Shown: one piece after another, positions 36,552 to 44,467 of the stretch
Layout: each line of letters starts with the position of its first letter
Position numbering within the stretch: the stretch's first letter is position 1
Origin: Caryophanales bacterium
Lineage (GTDB): Bacteria > Bacillota > Bacilli > Exiguobacteriales > Exiguobacteriaceae
Direction of reading: 5' to 3'
Assembly: GCA_902362975.1 (NCBI GenBank)
Contig: CABIYO010000009.1
Span: 1-64,000, forward strand
DNA length: 64,000 nucleotides
Program-made: the position numbers and the translations under genes
Notes under the pieces: model-generated
Database searches by the model: none
What the model saw: only the letters and a program-made list of their open reading frames with translations
What the model was told of the DNA's origin: nothing

Positions 36552-37475
36552 TTATTGGGTCTTGCGTTGTTTCCATGAATTGAACTGACGTGTGAGCGCT
36601 TGTTGCCCGTCTGCGACACCAATGGTCTTGATGCCGACGACCTCATATCGTGCATAGCATCGACAGCGGATGTCGTTATATGGTGTTCCGGATGCGCCTG
36701 GCATCTGTGCCAGAACGTTGTTTTTCAGTTCGAAAGGCTCGTTCAGCTTTTTCCGCTGTCCGTGTACTTCTCTGTGGTTCGCCTTGCTCGTCTTACGGAC
36801 CCGCTCGTCCCCGACGTTGCTCCATACCTTCTCCATCTCCACGCCTTGACGTGATGCGTTCTGGGCGCTGTCGTTGGATGCCTGTTCGCGGACTCGATGA
36901 ACCTCGGTCTCTGCGATTGTCAGAGCACGGTTATAGTCCATCTCGAATACCCGTTGAATGTCTGCCGCCATCTGTTTGAAGTCAGAACCGTTGATGAGCC
37001 CCTTTTCGATGGCGTCTTGGATGCCGACCGTGATTTTGGCACGGGAGCGTTCGAGTGATGCATCGAGCACCAATTTGTCGATGAGATTGTTCCGGTTGAG
37101 CAGGATTTGTTCGGGGAGGCTTGGCATGGCGTTCAATAGCGTTATGTCAACCGCTTTCTCTACCGCAAAAGACATCCATCCGTATGACAGGTCATAGGAA
37201 TCATTTAGCAACTTTTGAATGACTTCCCGATTGTACTTCCCGAGGCGATTTGCTTGAGCGGTCGCCTGCTGTTGGAATCTCTTAATCTCTCGAAACGAGA
37301 CGATGTCGGCGTATGATAGCTTACCGTCCGCCCCGATGCGGTTGTAAATGTTCCCGAGGTCACCGATCAGGTCTTTGACGATCGCCTCATACTCACGACG
37401 GATTTGTCGGAGCGTGTCCTGTTCCCGTCTAGTGAGTAGCTTGTAGAGAAAGTCGAAGAATTGAATCCAGTTCAT
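36552..37475 (-). CDS. Minor head protein (SPP1 gp7 / Mu F-like)
   Basis: A 307-residue protein with the Mu F-like C-terminal motif: ALTIAETEVHRVREQA, then ERVRKTSKANHREVHGQ and YNDIRCRCY. SPP1 gp7-type proteins bind the portal and are ejected with or guide DNA. Overlaps the portal gene by 4 bp. Confidence 0.88.
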   Translation of the reverse strand: MNWIQFFDFLYKLLTRREQDTLRQIRREYEAIVKDLIGDLGNIYNRIGADGKLSYADIVSFREIKRFQQQATAQANRLGKYNREVIQKLLNDSYDLSYGWMSFAVEKAVDITLLNAMPSLPEQILLNRNNLIDKLVLDASLERSRAKITVGIQDAIEKGLINGSDFKQMAADIQRVFEMDYNRALTIAETEVHRVREQASNDSAQNASRQGVEMEKVWSNVGDERVRKTSKANHREVHGQRKKLNEPFELKNNVLAQMPGASGTPYNDIRCRCYARYEVVGIKTIGVADGQQALTRQFNSWKQRKTQ

Positions 37476-38914
37476 TGCGAATCAGCTTCTTCCGGAATCG
37501 GGTCATTTTGTGGTTGCTCCATCGGGATGCTCAATGCCATCGAGAGGGATTCTTCTTGCTCCTCCTTCATGCGGTCGAGCTCATACTTGACGTCATCGAT
37601 GAACGATGCGAGCCCGAGCCGTGTTTCCTCTGATACCTGCCCTTTGAGAGCAGCGAGTACCTGTGCCTCTGATAGCAAGTCTTGCGGGAAGTTGCGTTTG
37701 AATTCAGAAAACACCTTGAACGGGTTGAAGCTTACGTTCTCGACTGCCCATTTCGTGGCCATGATTTCAAACATCCGAGTGTCCGCCGCTCTGAACTTCT
37801 GCTCGAAGCGGGCGCATTTCGTCTCTAATCCGAGTAGCTTGAACTTGAGCGCGACACCCGACTGATTCCCCCCGAACGCTTCATCGGCTAAATCTGGCGT
37901 ACCAGAGAAACGATAAATGTTGTCGTGGATACGATTTAAGTGATTTTCAATCGCTCCATCATTGAGGTTCTTTTCTAAAAAGTCGACACCGATTTTCTCG
38001 TTACCGATTCCAGGGATTCCGAGTGCCCCGTTCGCCTTCATGCTGTCAATCATGTCCTGCGTGATGTTTGCGCCCGTAATGACCAGATAGGCCAAACGGA
38101 ACGCCTCGATTTCGCTGTTGACGTCCGAAATGGTCCGGTCGATGGCGTCGATGAGCGTGAGCACCTTCTCGGCGTCTCCCATCAACTCATCATTATTCGG
38201 ATAACCAAAGAGCGGGCATTTCTTGTAGCCGTGAATCTTTTCTTCGAGCAACGTGAGCTCTGCACCGTCCTGCTGGTATTTGTACCGCTTCAAGCCGTCA
38301 TAAAAGTGGATGACGTATTTCCCTTCCTGCCCGTAGTAACGAATGGCGTACTCGGTCTCGATGATGTTCCCGTCCTCATTGAGTAGGATGGCTTGATGTC
38401 CGGGGATGTACATGACACGCTCGTTCGCCTCTGTATCGAGATAGAGCAGTCGAGCGGAGTATCCTGCAATGGCACAATATTTCGTGGTCTCCATATTGAT
38501 GTCGGCGATGCGGTTGCGTTCCAGGAACGTCGTCACCTTCTCGATGGCCTCGTCATAGTTCGCCTCATTCTTGTCATACGAATACGACGTCTGCTTTCCG
38601 GCGAAGTACCCTGTCTTGATGTCGACAATCTCGGAGAAATAATCGTTGTTCACACGATTGTCGATGGTGACATCCCTCTCAAACGAACGAGAGAAAATCG
38701 GAACACCTGTGATGTCCGTCTTGTAGCGTTTGTAGTTCATCAGCAAGCGAGCGCGGTGCGGCTTGTGTTTCTCGATGATTTTCAAGATGGTTTCTCTCAA
38801 GTCCTCACCGGTTTTCAAGGCAATGATTTCGTCCGTGTAATCCGGAATATCGAACGAATATCCCTGCCTCGACGTGATTCGGACGTCTCCGCCTGTTTCC
38901 CATGTATCTGCCAT
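37472..38914 (-). CDS. Portal protein (SPP1 gp6-like)
   Basis: A 480-residue portal with SPP1-type motifs: NRVNNDYFSEIVDIKTGYFAG (split here as NNDYFSEIVDIKTGY), YFAGKQTSY, and FSGTPDLADEAFGGNQSGVA. A dodecameric ring at one capsid vertex through which DNA is packaged. It lies between terminase and minor head protein as usual. Confidence 0.93.
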   Translation of the reverse strand: MADTWETGGDVRITSRQGYSFDIPDYTDEIIALKTGEDLRETILKIIEKHKPHRARLLMNYKRYKTDITGVPIFSRSFERDVTIDNRVNNDYFSEIVDIKTGYFAGKQTSYSYDKNEANYDEAIEKVTTFLERNRIADINMETTKYCAIAGYSARLLYLDTEANERVMYIPGHQAILLNEDGNIIETEYAIRYYGQEGKYVIHFYDGLKRYKYQQDGAELTLLEEKIHGYKKCPLFGYPNNDELMGDAEKVLTLIDAIDRTISDVNSEIEAFRLAYLVITGANITQDMIDSMKANGALGIPGIGNEKIGVDFLEKNLNDGAIENHLNRIHDNIYRFSGTPDLADEAFGGNQSGVALKFKLLGLETKCARFEQKFRAADTRMFEIMATKWAVENVSFNPFKVFSEFKRNFPQDLLSEAQVLAALKGQVSEETRLGLASFIDDVKYELDRMKEEQEESLSMALSIPMEQPQNDPIPEEADSQ

Positions 38915-38925
38915 TCAATCACCCC

Positions 38926-40188
38926 CTAGAATTTCAAGGCTTGCGCCTGTGGTCTCATGTCCCGCTCCAATGCATAGCGGGTCGAATCGATTGCGTGATT
39001 ATTCTTGTCTTCCAGTTTTGCTTTCGGGTTTCCGTCTCGGTCAGTTTGGTAATCAATGTCCTCGAACTCTTTGGCCGTCCGTGGTGTCCGCTCTGGGTCG
39101 ATGATGATTTCGTCCAGGTCGTCCAGCCACTTCTCTCCGAACTCGACGCTGTCCGGCCCTTTCTTGGCCCCGGCGATGCGAGTAAGCCCTAGAGAGCGGA
39201 GGTCAGCAATCGATTTCGGTTCTGCCGAGTCCGCGATGATCTCATGGGTTTGATAGCCCTTGGAGATGACCCATTCGGCCAGTTGACGGTTTGACAGCTT
39301 GACGCCGTAGAACTCGTCGATGAGATAGAGACGCCGTCTTGTCTTGTCATAGTGCCAACGGACAAACGCAAGTGGGTCTGTGGCATAACCAAAGTCGATA
39401 CCTTGGCGGATGTTGTCAAACCGACTGACCTCTTCGTTCGTGATTTTGCGGAACGTGAGGTTATTGAACGGTACGACGCCAGACCCAATGGCCTCGCCGA
39501 GATACTCCCATCGGTACCGCATGGGGTTCCGGTTGTTCATGGCTTCAGCTTCCTCTATGAACTGCCGTGAAATGTACGGATTGTCGAGATAGGTGGAATG
39601 ATGGACGAACGTGTTCGCCGGCACGAAGGCTGACTCATATTTTTTATTCACCCAACTTTGCTTTCTCTTCGGAGGGTTATAACTGAAAAAGAATTTATAA
39701 AAAAGACCATCGTCCAATTCGCCACGAAGGATCGAGTTGGTGATGGTCGTAATTTCATCTTCTGTTTTAAATTCAGCTAGTTCTTCAATCCACACAAATG
39801 CAAATGGGAAATTAGATGCTTTTAACGACTTGATTCGCTCTGGCTCTTGAGCTCCACGGAACACCATATAATTTCCGCGTGGCTTGTAGGTGATTTTCAT
39901 CGGCGACTTGTTCACCTTGAACAAATGACTAACCCCCGAAAGTTCGATAGCCCATTTCATTTGTTCAAAAATCGAAAGTTCAAGCGTATTGTCAATCTTC
40001 CGGATGCCGACAGCGTTGAGGGGATACCTCATTAGTAGCTGTGTCACAATGATCGCGATGTCCGATGATTTACCAGATCCACGGCCACCCTTCTCGACGA
40101 CGTTCAAAATGTCCGGGTCGATTGCAGCCTTCCAAGAAGAATGAAACGCCTTCGGGAGTAACTCGGATAATCGAATTTGTTTGACCAT
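38926..40188 (-). CDS. Terminase large subunit (PBSX/Terminase_3 type)
   Basis: A packaging motor of about 420 residues. Walker A-like GGRGSGKSSD (near residue 35), Walker B FAFVWIEELAEF, and the nuclease aspartates GIDFGYATDP and IIADSAEPKSI. The ATG chosen is one codon after a GTG and overlaps the stop of the small subunit. Confidence 0.94.
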   Translation of the reverse strand: MVKQIRLSELLPKAFHSSWKAAIDPDILNVVEKGGRGSGKSSDIAIIVTQLLMRYPLNAVGIRKIDNTLELSIFEQMKWAIELSGVSHLFKVNKSPMKITYKPRGNYMVFRGAQEPERIKSLKASNFPFAFVWIEELAEFKTEDEITTITNSILRGELDDGLFYKFFFSYNPPKRKQSWVNKKYESAFVPANTFVHHSTYLDNPYISRQFIEEAEAMNNRNPMRYRWEYLGEAIGSGVVPFNNLTFRKITNEEVSRFDNIRQGIDFGYATDPLAFVRWHYDKTRRRLYLIDEFYGVKLSNRQLAEWVISKGYQTHEIIADSAEPKSIADLRSLGLTRIAGAKKGPDSVEFGEKWLDDLDEIIIDPERTPRTAKEFEDIDYQTDRDGNPKAKLEDKNNHAIDSTRYALERDMRPQAQALKF

Positions 40189-40709
40189 CACGAATCATCA
40201 ACCCCAATGTCGTCCACAAACTCAACAGCCCCTGTATGTTGGACCTCTGTCCGGTCTTTGAACATCGATAAATGACGTCCTAGCATCTCAAGCGCCTTCA
40301 TCTTGTCATGTAGTTTGACGCGCTTCATTCGCTTCTCTGATTCGCCCCCATTCGGGAATACCTGAACACTCACGGTCTCTGAAACCTCGGAAAGAACCGC
40401 TCCGTCTACGTCCTCGGAATCATGTATTTCTACTCCGTGCTCTGTCCAATGGACAAAGTGCTTTAGGTCAGCGAATGCGATCTTGGCAAGCTCCTCGACG
40501 ACACGGTCCACTGTAACCTCTGTACGTTTCGCCCGTTCCTGCTTCAAATCTGAAACCTTCGCTTGAATCTCAACTTTTTTCAGCAATTTGTTGCCAATCG
40601 CTCCAGCCGTCTTTTTGCTATATCCGGCTCGAATGGCCGCCTGCGTTGCGTTTAAATCTGCTAGATACTCAAGACAAAAGCGTTCCTGCTTCTCATTCAG
40701 TTTCCTCAT
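40188..40709 (-). CDS. Terminase small subunit
   Basis: A 173-residue Terminase_2 protein with the DNA-binding motif LNATQAAIRAGYSKKTAGAIG and a helical rest. It recognises packaging sites and loads the large subunit. First of the leftward late genes; an inverted repeat 32-100 bp upstream may be its target. Confidence 0.9.
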   Translation of the reverse strand: MRKLNEKQERFCLEYLADLNATQAAIRAGYSKKTAGAIGNKLLKKVEIQAKVSDLKQERAKRTEVTVDRVVEELAKIAFADLKHFVHWTEHGVEIHDSEDVDGAVLSEVSETVSVQVFPNGGESEKRMKRVKLHDKMKALEMLGRHLSMFKDRTEVQHTGAVEFVDDIGVDDS

Positions 40710-40740
40710 ATCATCGATTCACCCCTTTCTATTTGCAACG

Positions 40741-40808
40741 TTAAAACCACTTCCGATGAAACGACAGGAGGACGGGGAAAGGTTTTTCGCCATCGGAAAC
40801 GGTTTTAA
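40741..40808. repeat. 18-bp inverted repeat before terminase; possible packaging or control site
   Basis: TTAAAACCACTTCCGATG (40741-40758) pairs with CATCGGAAACGGTTTTAA (40791-40808), 16 of 18 bp, around a G-rich spacer (GGAGGACGGGG). Location just upstream of the small terminase is that of many cos/pac sites; it could also be a late-gene regulatory hairpin. Confidence 0.45.
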
Positions 40809-40813
40809 GGTAA

Positions 40814-40837
40814 CAAAAAAAGATACCCAAGGGCATC
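40814..40837 (-). terminator. Terminator of the low-G+C gene beside terminase
   Basis: GATGCCC-TT-GGGTATC hairpin followed by TTTTTTT on the minus strand (stem at 40822-40837). Confidence 0.75.
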
Positions 40838-40844
40838 TAAAAAT

Positions 40845-41288
40845 TCAAAAAAACCATCTTCTCGGTTTTAAAGATTTAATTATTTTTTCTCTTTCTTCCA
40901 TAACAATTTCGGTTACAAAACCATTTATATCAAAATATCTTCCTTTTTCAATAGAAGTACCCAACAACCTTCCGGCAAATCCATTCATTATCTCATCCAG
41001 TTCGTTCTGAGCTGTATCAATGATATTCTCGGGAACTTGATGTGCATAATTATAAAGTAATGTATAAATTTCCATGTATTCTGAATAAGTATATCCACTC
41101 TCGTCTTTTTCTCTAGAAATTTTTGCCTGTTCAGATATTTTTAAAATAGGGTTATAAACTTTTATTAAAAGAATTTCTTTTTGAGAAAAATCAAAGCTCC
41201 TCCAATCACCCCATCTTCTGAATGAGTAACCTAGTAGCGCACCAGAAAGTGCATAAATCACTGGAGAAATTACTTTTATTACTTCCAA
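40845..41288 (-). CDS. Low-G+C membrane-anchored protein, likely moron
   Basis: A 147-residue protein with an N-terminal hydrophobic segment (VISPVIYALSGALLGYSF) and a helical cytosolic region. No family recognised. It is far more AT-rich than the terminase, has its own terminator and is flanked upstream by 230 bp of AT-rich DNA, so it looks like a later-added gene with its own transcript. Confidence 0.65.
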   Translation of the reverse strand: MEVIKVISPVIYALSGALLGYSFRRWGDWRSFDFSQKEILLIKVYNPILKISEQAKISREKDESGYTYSEYMEIYTLLYNYAHQVPENIIDTAQNELDEIMNGFAGRLLGTSIEKGRYFDINGFVTEIVMEEREKIIKSLKPRRWFF

Positions 41289-41522
41289 GATAAAATCGAC
41301 CCCTTAATTTTTTTGGACTATACGTTATCTACATTTTACCACTTTCTTTTCAACGTTTGAGAGAAATACGTGCACGTCTTTATTTTTACTCAAATCTAAT
41401 ATAAACCAGAGAAAATCATCGAAAACTACGTCAGTTAAAGAGCGTGGATTTCGATTTATTTAAGTTTACTCTATACTTATACACAAGTGATTCCTATTTT
41501 TTTACTGTTTCTTTCCTATTTT
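41289..41522. other. AT-rich intergenic region
   Basis: About 230 bp with no reading frame supported. It probably carries the promoter of the moron gene to its left. A hairpin-less T-rich stretch lies after the ArpU-like gene; no clear terminator seen. Confidence 0.4.
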
Positions 41523-42005
41523 TTACCCGCTCTTTTCACCCCAAAGTCTAAACACATCTGCTACCTGCCCACGAAGTCCGTCAAGCGCATTGTAGTACCG
41601 GTCATTCCCCCACCCCAGCTCATCACGCACATGGATGTCCTTGCGCCGGCGTCTTTTGTATTTGTAATCCCAAACCGTCAACTCGTCCTCGGCTAAGTAA
41701 GTACGGATCGCTTTCATTTTATCGAACTCATTTTTAAGGACAATCAATTCGCGCTCTGCTTCAATGACCATCTGATCATAGTGTTGCTGTTCCTTTAATC
41801 GATGCGGATGACTCATCGACTCACTGGCAGCATAGTTGACAGTCAGAGAGGACCGGAGACTTATCTCCGGTCCACCATTGATGATTTCCTCTGCCTGTTG
41901 GATTAGCAAAGGGAGTCTGAAATATCGATGAAGCAATTCATCTACTTGTCTGCGTAATCGCTTGTCGTCTTTGACGCGCGTTTCAATCCATTTGAGTTGG
42001 TTCAA
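41523..42005 (-). CDS. ArpU-like late transcriptional regulator
   Basis: A 160-residue protein with central helices and a C-terminal sigma-region-4-like helix-turn-helix (RDELGWGNDRYYNALDGLRG). This matches ArpU/RinA-type activators that sit at the end of the early region just before terminase and switch on late genes. Confidence 0.75.
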   Translation of the reverse strand: MNQLKWIETRVKDDKRLRRQVDELLHRYFRLPLLIQQAEEIINGGPEISLRSSLTVNYAASESMSHPHRLKEQQHYDQMVIEAERELIVLKNEFDKMKAIRTYLAEDELTVWDYKYKRRRRKDIHVRDELGWGNDRYYNALDGLRGQVADVFRLWGEKSG

Positions 42006-42028
42006 TCTGCTTCACCACCCTGTATGTT

Positions 42029-42193
42029 TTACTGATCCGTACTCATCTGACTTGCAAAGAACAATTCGGGTTCATCTTCGATACTACAATCGTGATGGCC
42101 GAGACTGTTGAAGCAGTCCCGGCACAAATGCTCGATCTCGTCGAAAATGTTTTGCTGTTGAAGTTCTGCTTTCTGTCCACAGTTGCACGTCAT
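42029..42193 (-). CDS. Small CxC/CxxC protein
   Basis: A 54-residue protein MTCNCGQKAE ... EIEHLCRDCFNSLGHHDC. Two Cys pairs plus His residues suggest zinc binding. The ATG overlaps the stop of the preceding gene (ATGA), supporting coupled translation. Function unknown. Confidence 0.7.
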   Translation of the reverse strand: MTCNCGQKAELQQQNIFDEIEHLCRDCFNSLGHHDCSIEDEPELFFASQMSTDQ

Positions 42194-42417
42194 TTTCCTG
42201 GACCCCCATTCATAAAATCATCTATCAAGCAAGCGTCTGCCGCTTTGAGCATGAACATCAAGTCTCGATAGGTGAGGTCATTGTGAATCATGCCGACATG
42301 TTCGTCTTTCTCCCAGATGATAGCCACCTTGTCAGCACCTTTAAGATGGCACGTTACAAATTCCCGCACCGTTTGCGTAGGTGTAGAACCCGGCGGATTT
42401 GAGGATAGATTTCTCAT
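42190..42417 (-). CDS. Small early phage protein, unknown
   Basis: A 75-residue protein (KVAIIWEKDEHVGMIHNDLT, LMFMLKAADACLIDDF). Packed between overlapping early genes on both sides. No family recognised. Confidence 0.7.
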   Translation of the reverse strand: MRNLSSNPPGSTPTQTVREFVTCHLKGADKVAIIWEKDEHVGMIHNDLTYRDLMFMLKAADACLIDDFMNGGPGK

Positions 42418-42605
42418 TCGTCATCCTCTATTTTCAAGACTTGTCTCACATTGTCAGATGCTTTTCTTTTCTGCAGGCGACGCTGATAAGCCGGGGATGT
42501 GTACCATCGTATAGTTTCTGGCTTCACAACTAAGTGTTCAGCGCATTCCTGATCCGTCCCCATCGCTAGGAGACACTCTCCTTTGTACACCGCGTATTCT
42601 TTCAT
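42414..42605 (-). CDS. Small early phage protein (YAVYKGE type)
   Basis: A 63-residue basic protein, MKEYAVYKGECLLAMGTDQE, then RWYTSPAYQRRLQKRK. Such proteins with an N-terminal YxVYKGE and a WxxPxYQRRLxKR motif are frequent in Firmicute phages; they may bind DNA. The ATG 9 nt after AAGG is chosen. Confidence 0.72.
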   Translation of the reverse strand: MKEYAVYKGECLLAMGTDQECAEHLVVKPETIRWYTSPAYQRRLQKRKASDNVRQVLKIEDDE

Positions 42606-42732
42606 AGTTTCCATCCTTCCTCATGTCCTCAAATATATTTCTCAGGTAGATAGTCCGCTCTTTCTGCTGTTCTTGGTAATACCGTCTGTATCGATATTGT
42701 TCAAGACTGACTACTTTCGGTTGCTCTCTCAT
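42538..42732 (-). CDS. Small Arg/Tyr-rich protein overlapping the next gene
   Basis: A 64-residue frame (VVSLEQYRYRRYYQEQQKER) with a good AAGGTGAT site 5 nt before its ATG. It runs 68 bp into the next gene in another frame, longer than other overlaps here. The N-terminal part looks coding; the tail may be incidental. Confidence 0.5.
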   Translation of the reverse strand: MREQPKVVSLEQYRYRRYYQEQQKERTIYLRNIFEDMRKDGNYERIRGVQRRVSPSDGDGSGMR

Positions 42733-42859
42733 ACTTAATCACCTTCAGCATTTCGCCGCCTTTCTGTTGAATGAACTGCTCACATTCTGCTTTCGAACGT
42801 TTCCATGTCACTATTTTTTCGTGACGTCCATCCTTGAGATAGAAGATACGGACGAACAT
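42701..42859 (-). CDS. Small phage protein, 52 aa
   Basis: MFVRIFYLKDGRHEKIVTWK, then a Cys-Glu-Gln stretch. Its ATG overlaps the preceding stop (TAATG) after GAGG. Unknown function. Confidence 0.65.
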   Translation of the reverse strand: MFVRIFYLKDGRHEKIVTWKRSKAECEQFIQQKGGEMLKVIKYERATESSQS

Positions 42860-43083
42860 TAGCCTCTATCCTCGTGCAATTTGACGAAGGAACGGTTACA
42901 CAACGATTCGATCTGTTCTATCGTCATCATCTTGACGAGCCGATCCAGTGGATGAAAATATGTCGCGCGGGGGATGACCTCGTAGTACCCGTTCTTAAAA
43001 TCGATACCGCTGGCGACCGGATGGCCCTTATACATTATCGTGACTCGGTTTTCGAGCCTCTTGTTCGGAATGACTCTAATCAT
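42859..43083 (-). CDS. Small early phage protein, 74 aa
   Basis: MIRVIPNKRLENRVTIMYKG ... then RLVKMMTIEQIESLCNRSFV. Overlaps neighbours on both sides. No family recognised. Confidence 0.7.
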   Translation of the reverse strand: MIRVIPNKRLENRVTIMYKGHPVASGIDFKNGYYEVIPRATYFHPLDRLVKMMTIEQIESLCNRSFVKLHEDRG

Positions 43084-43310
43084 TCTGCTCTCTCCTCTAA
43101 GACCTGCAGCATCACGCGAGTCGTAGCCAATTCGGCCATGATGGCACGATGTGGAGACGTTCTCTCATTCCGCACAATGACTTCAATGTTAGTAACAGCG
43201 TTTGTAAGTACCTCACACTCTCGTTCTTTCAACTGCAGCAGTTGTAACGCATCAAGCAACATTTCATTTTCGGTTTCAAGGTGTCTAATCCGCTCTTGGA
43301 CGTCCATCAT
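43080..43310 (-). CDS. Coiled-coil early protein
   Basis: A 76-residue, almost fully helical protein (MMDVQERIRHLETENEMLLD). The ATG is 5 nt after GTGGAGGAT and overlaps the stop of the tiny membrane gene (ATGA). Unknown function. Confidence 0.7.
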   Translation of the reverse strand: MMDVQERIRHLETENEMLLDALQLLQLKERECEVLTNAVTNIEVIVRNERTSPHRAIMAELATTRVMLQVLEERAE

Positions 43311-43402
43311 TTCATCCTCCACTTTTCTTGAATATTCCAAGCAATGTATCCGATACAGATAAAGATTCCAGCTATCACGAATTCCGTCTCAGAATTAATC
43401 AT
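43307..43402 (-). CDS. 31-residue single-pass membrane protein
   Basis: MINSETEFVIAGIFICIGYI then AWNIQEKWRMK. One transmembrane helix. Held in place by ATGA overlaps at both ends, which supports a real gene despite its size. Confidence 0.6.
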   Translation of the reverse strand: MINSETEFVIAGIFICIGYIAWNIQEKWRMK

Positions 43403-43509
43403 CTCTCAAGCTCCTGAACGTGTTCATACGACCAAACGAGGATAATGATCAATGAAACGGCAGGGACTGCCACGATAGCAGCCGCTGCCATGATCCCCAA
43501 CATCGTCAT
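43399..43509 (-). CDS. 36-residue single-pass membrane protein
   Basis: MTMLGIMAAAAIVAVPAVSL then IIILVWSYEHVQELER. One long hydrophobic segment. Overlaps both neighbours by 4 bp. Confidence 0.6.
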   Translation of the reverse strand: MTMLGIMAAAAIVAVPAVSLIIILVWSYEHVQELER

Positions 43510-43646
43510 GCGACTCGATCCTCTTCAAGTCTCTTTAGCAATTCGTCAAATCGACGCTCTGCCTCTGCGATTTTCTCTGGGTCCGTTTCAATCACCGGCT
43601 TATAACCCCAGCAGTTGCCTTCCTCGGTATATTCAAATAGGTCCAT
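43506..43646 (-). CDS. 46-residue acidic protein
   Basis: MDLFEYTEEGNCWGYKPVIE, then a helical KIAEAERRFDELLKRLEED. AAAGGAG lies 8 nt before this ATG; another ATG two codons upstream is too close. Unknown function. Confidence 0.65.
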   Translation of the reverse strand: MDLFEYTEEGNCWGYKPVIETDPEKIAEAERRFDELLKRLEEDRVA

Positions 43647-43659
43647 ATCCATTTCTCCT

Positions 43660-44454
43660 TTACCACACCAATTTTTCTTTGCGACGATGACTCGCTCCCA
43701 CCATCGAATATCGCTTCAAGTCGTCGACCATCCTGTCATAATTGCGGCCTCCGATTTTCTCTTCCAGCATTTCTGCATCGAGGTTTGTCGTGTAGATGGT
43801 CCGCTTCCCTTGGCGGCCGTCTAAGATCAAGAAAAGCTTGTCCTGACACCACGCTTCGCGACCGCTCTCTGCCCCGATGTCATCGAGCACTAGTAGCTCT
43901 ACGCTATTGATAAGCCCGATTAGTCCATCTTCGGTGATTTTAGAATCCCGGTTGTAAGTCTCCTTGATCTTGCTGAACAGTTTCGGGACGCTGATGAAGA
44001 GCGCGGTATGCCCGTTGTTGATGGCTAATTTCGTGGCACTGATGGCCAAGTGGCTTTTGCCGGTGCCGTACGACCCATAAAGGAGCACGTTTCCTGGTAG
44101 CCACTCACTCACGTATCTCCGGACCGAGCGAGCAACCTCTCGGAAGCTCTCATCGGTGGTGATGAAGTTGCTGAACGTGGCGTCCTTAATTTTCTCGTTC
44201 ACGAGCGAGTTCTCGTTGAAGGACTTCAAGTGTCTCTGCATTTTCTTGGCTTTAGCTTCTTGCTGGCGCTCTTGCATATAGTCCAGCACTTCACATCCGC
44301 AAGGTGTCCACGACTCCACTCGTTCTCGTGTTCGTGGGTCATAGAATTTAGTGAAGTGATATTCGGATCTGCAACGTAGGCAACAAGACTGATTCGAATT
44401 CTCGAACTTGAATTGACCCACCAAACCGGTTGAAATTCTGCTAACATGCTCCAT
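43660..44454 (-). CDS. DnaC-like helicase loader
   Basis: A 264-residue AAA+ ATPase. An N-terminal zinc-finger-like part (CCLRCRSEYHF ... CGCEV) precedes Walker A LLYGSYGTGKSHLA, Walker B LLVLDDIGAE and sensor TIYTTNLD. It should load the host replicative helicase at the phage origin with the DnaD-like protein. Confidence 0.9.
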   Translation of the reverse strand: MEHVSRISTGLVGQFKFENSNQSCCLRCRSEYHFTKFYDPRTRERVESWTPCGCEVLDYMQERQQEAKAKKMQRHLKSFNENSLVNEKIKDATFSNFITTDESFREVARSVRRYVSEWLPGNVLLYGSYGTGKSHLAISATKLAINNGHTALFISVPKLFSKIKETYNRDSKITEDGLIGLINSVELLVLDDIGAESGREAWCQDKLFLILDGRQGKRTIYTTNLDAEMLEEKIGGRNYDRMVDDLKRYSMVGASHRRKEKLVW

Positions 44455-44467
44455 CCATCAGTCCTCC

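Noticed and set aside
36458..36655. A 66-residue N-terminal extension of the scaffold
   Set aside because: It overlaps the end of the minor head gene and would place the LDLQFFA motif deep inside the protein.
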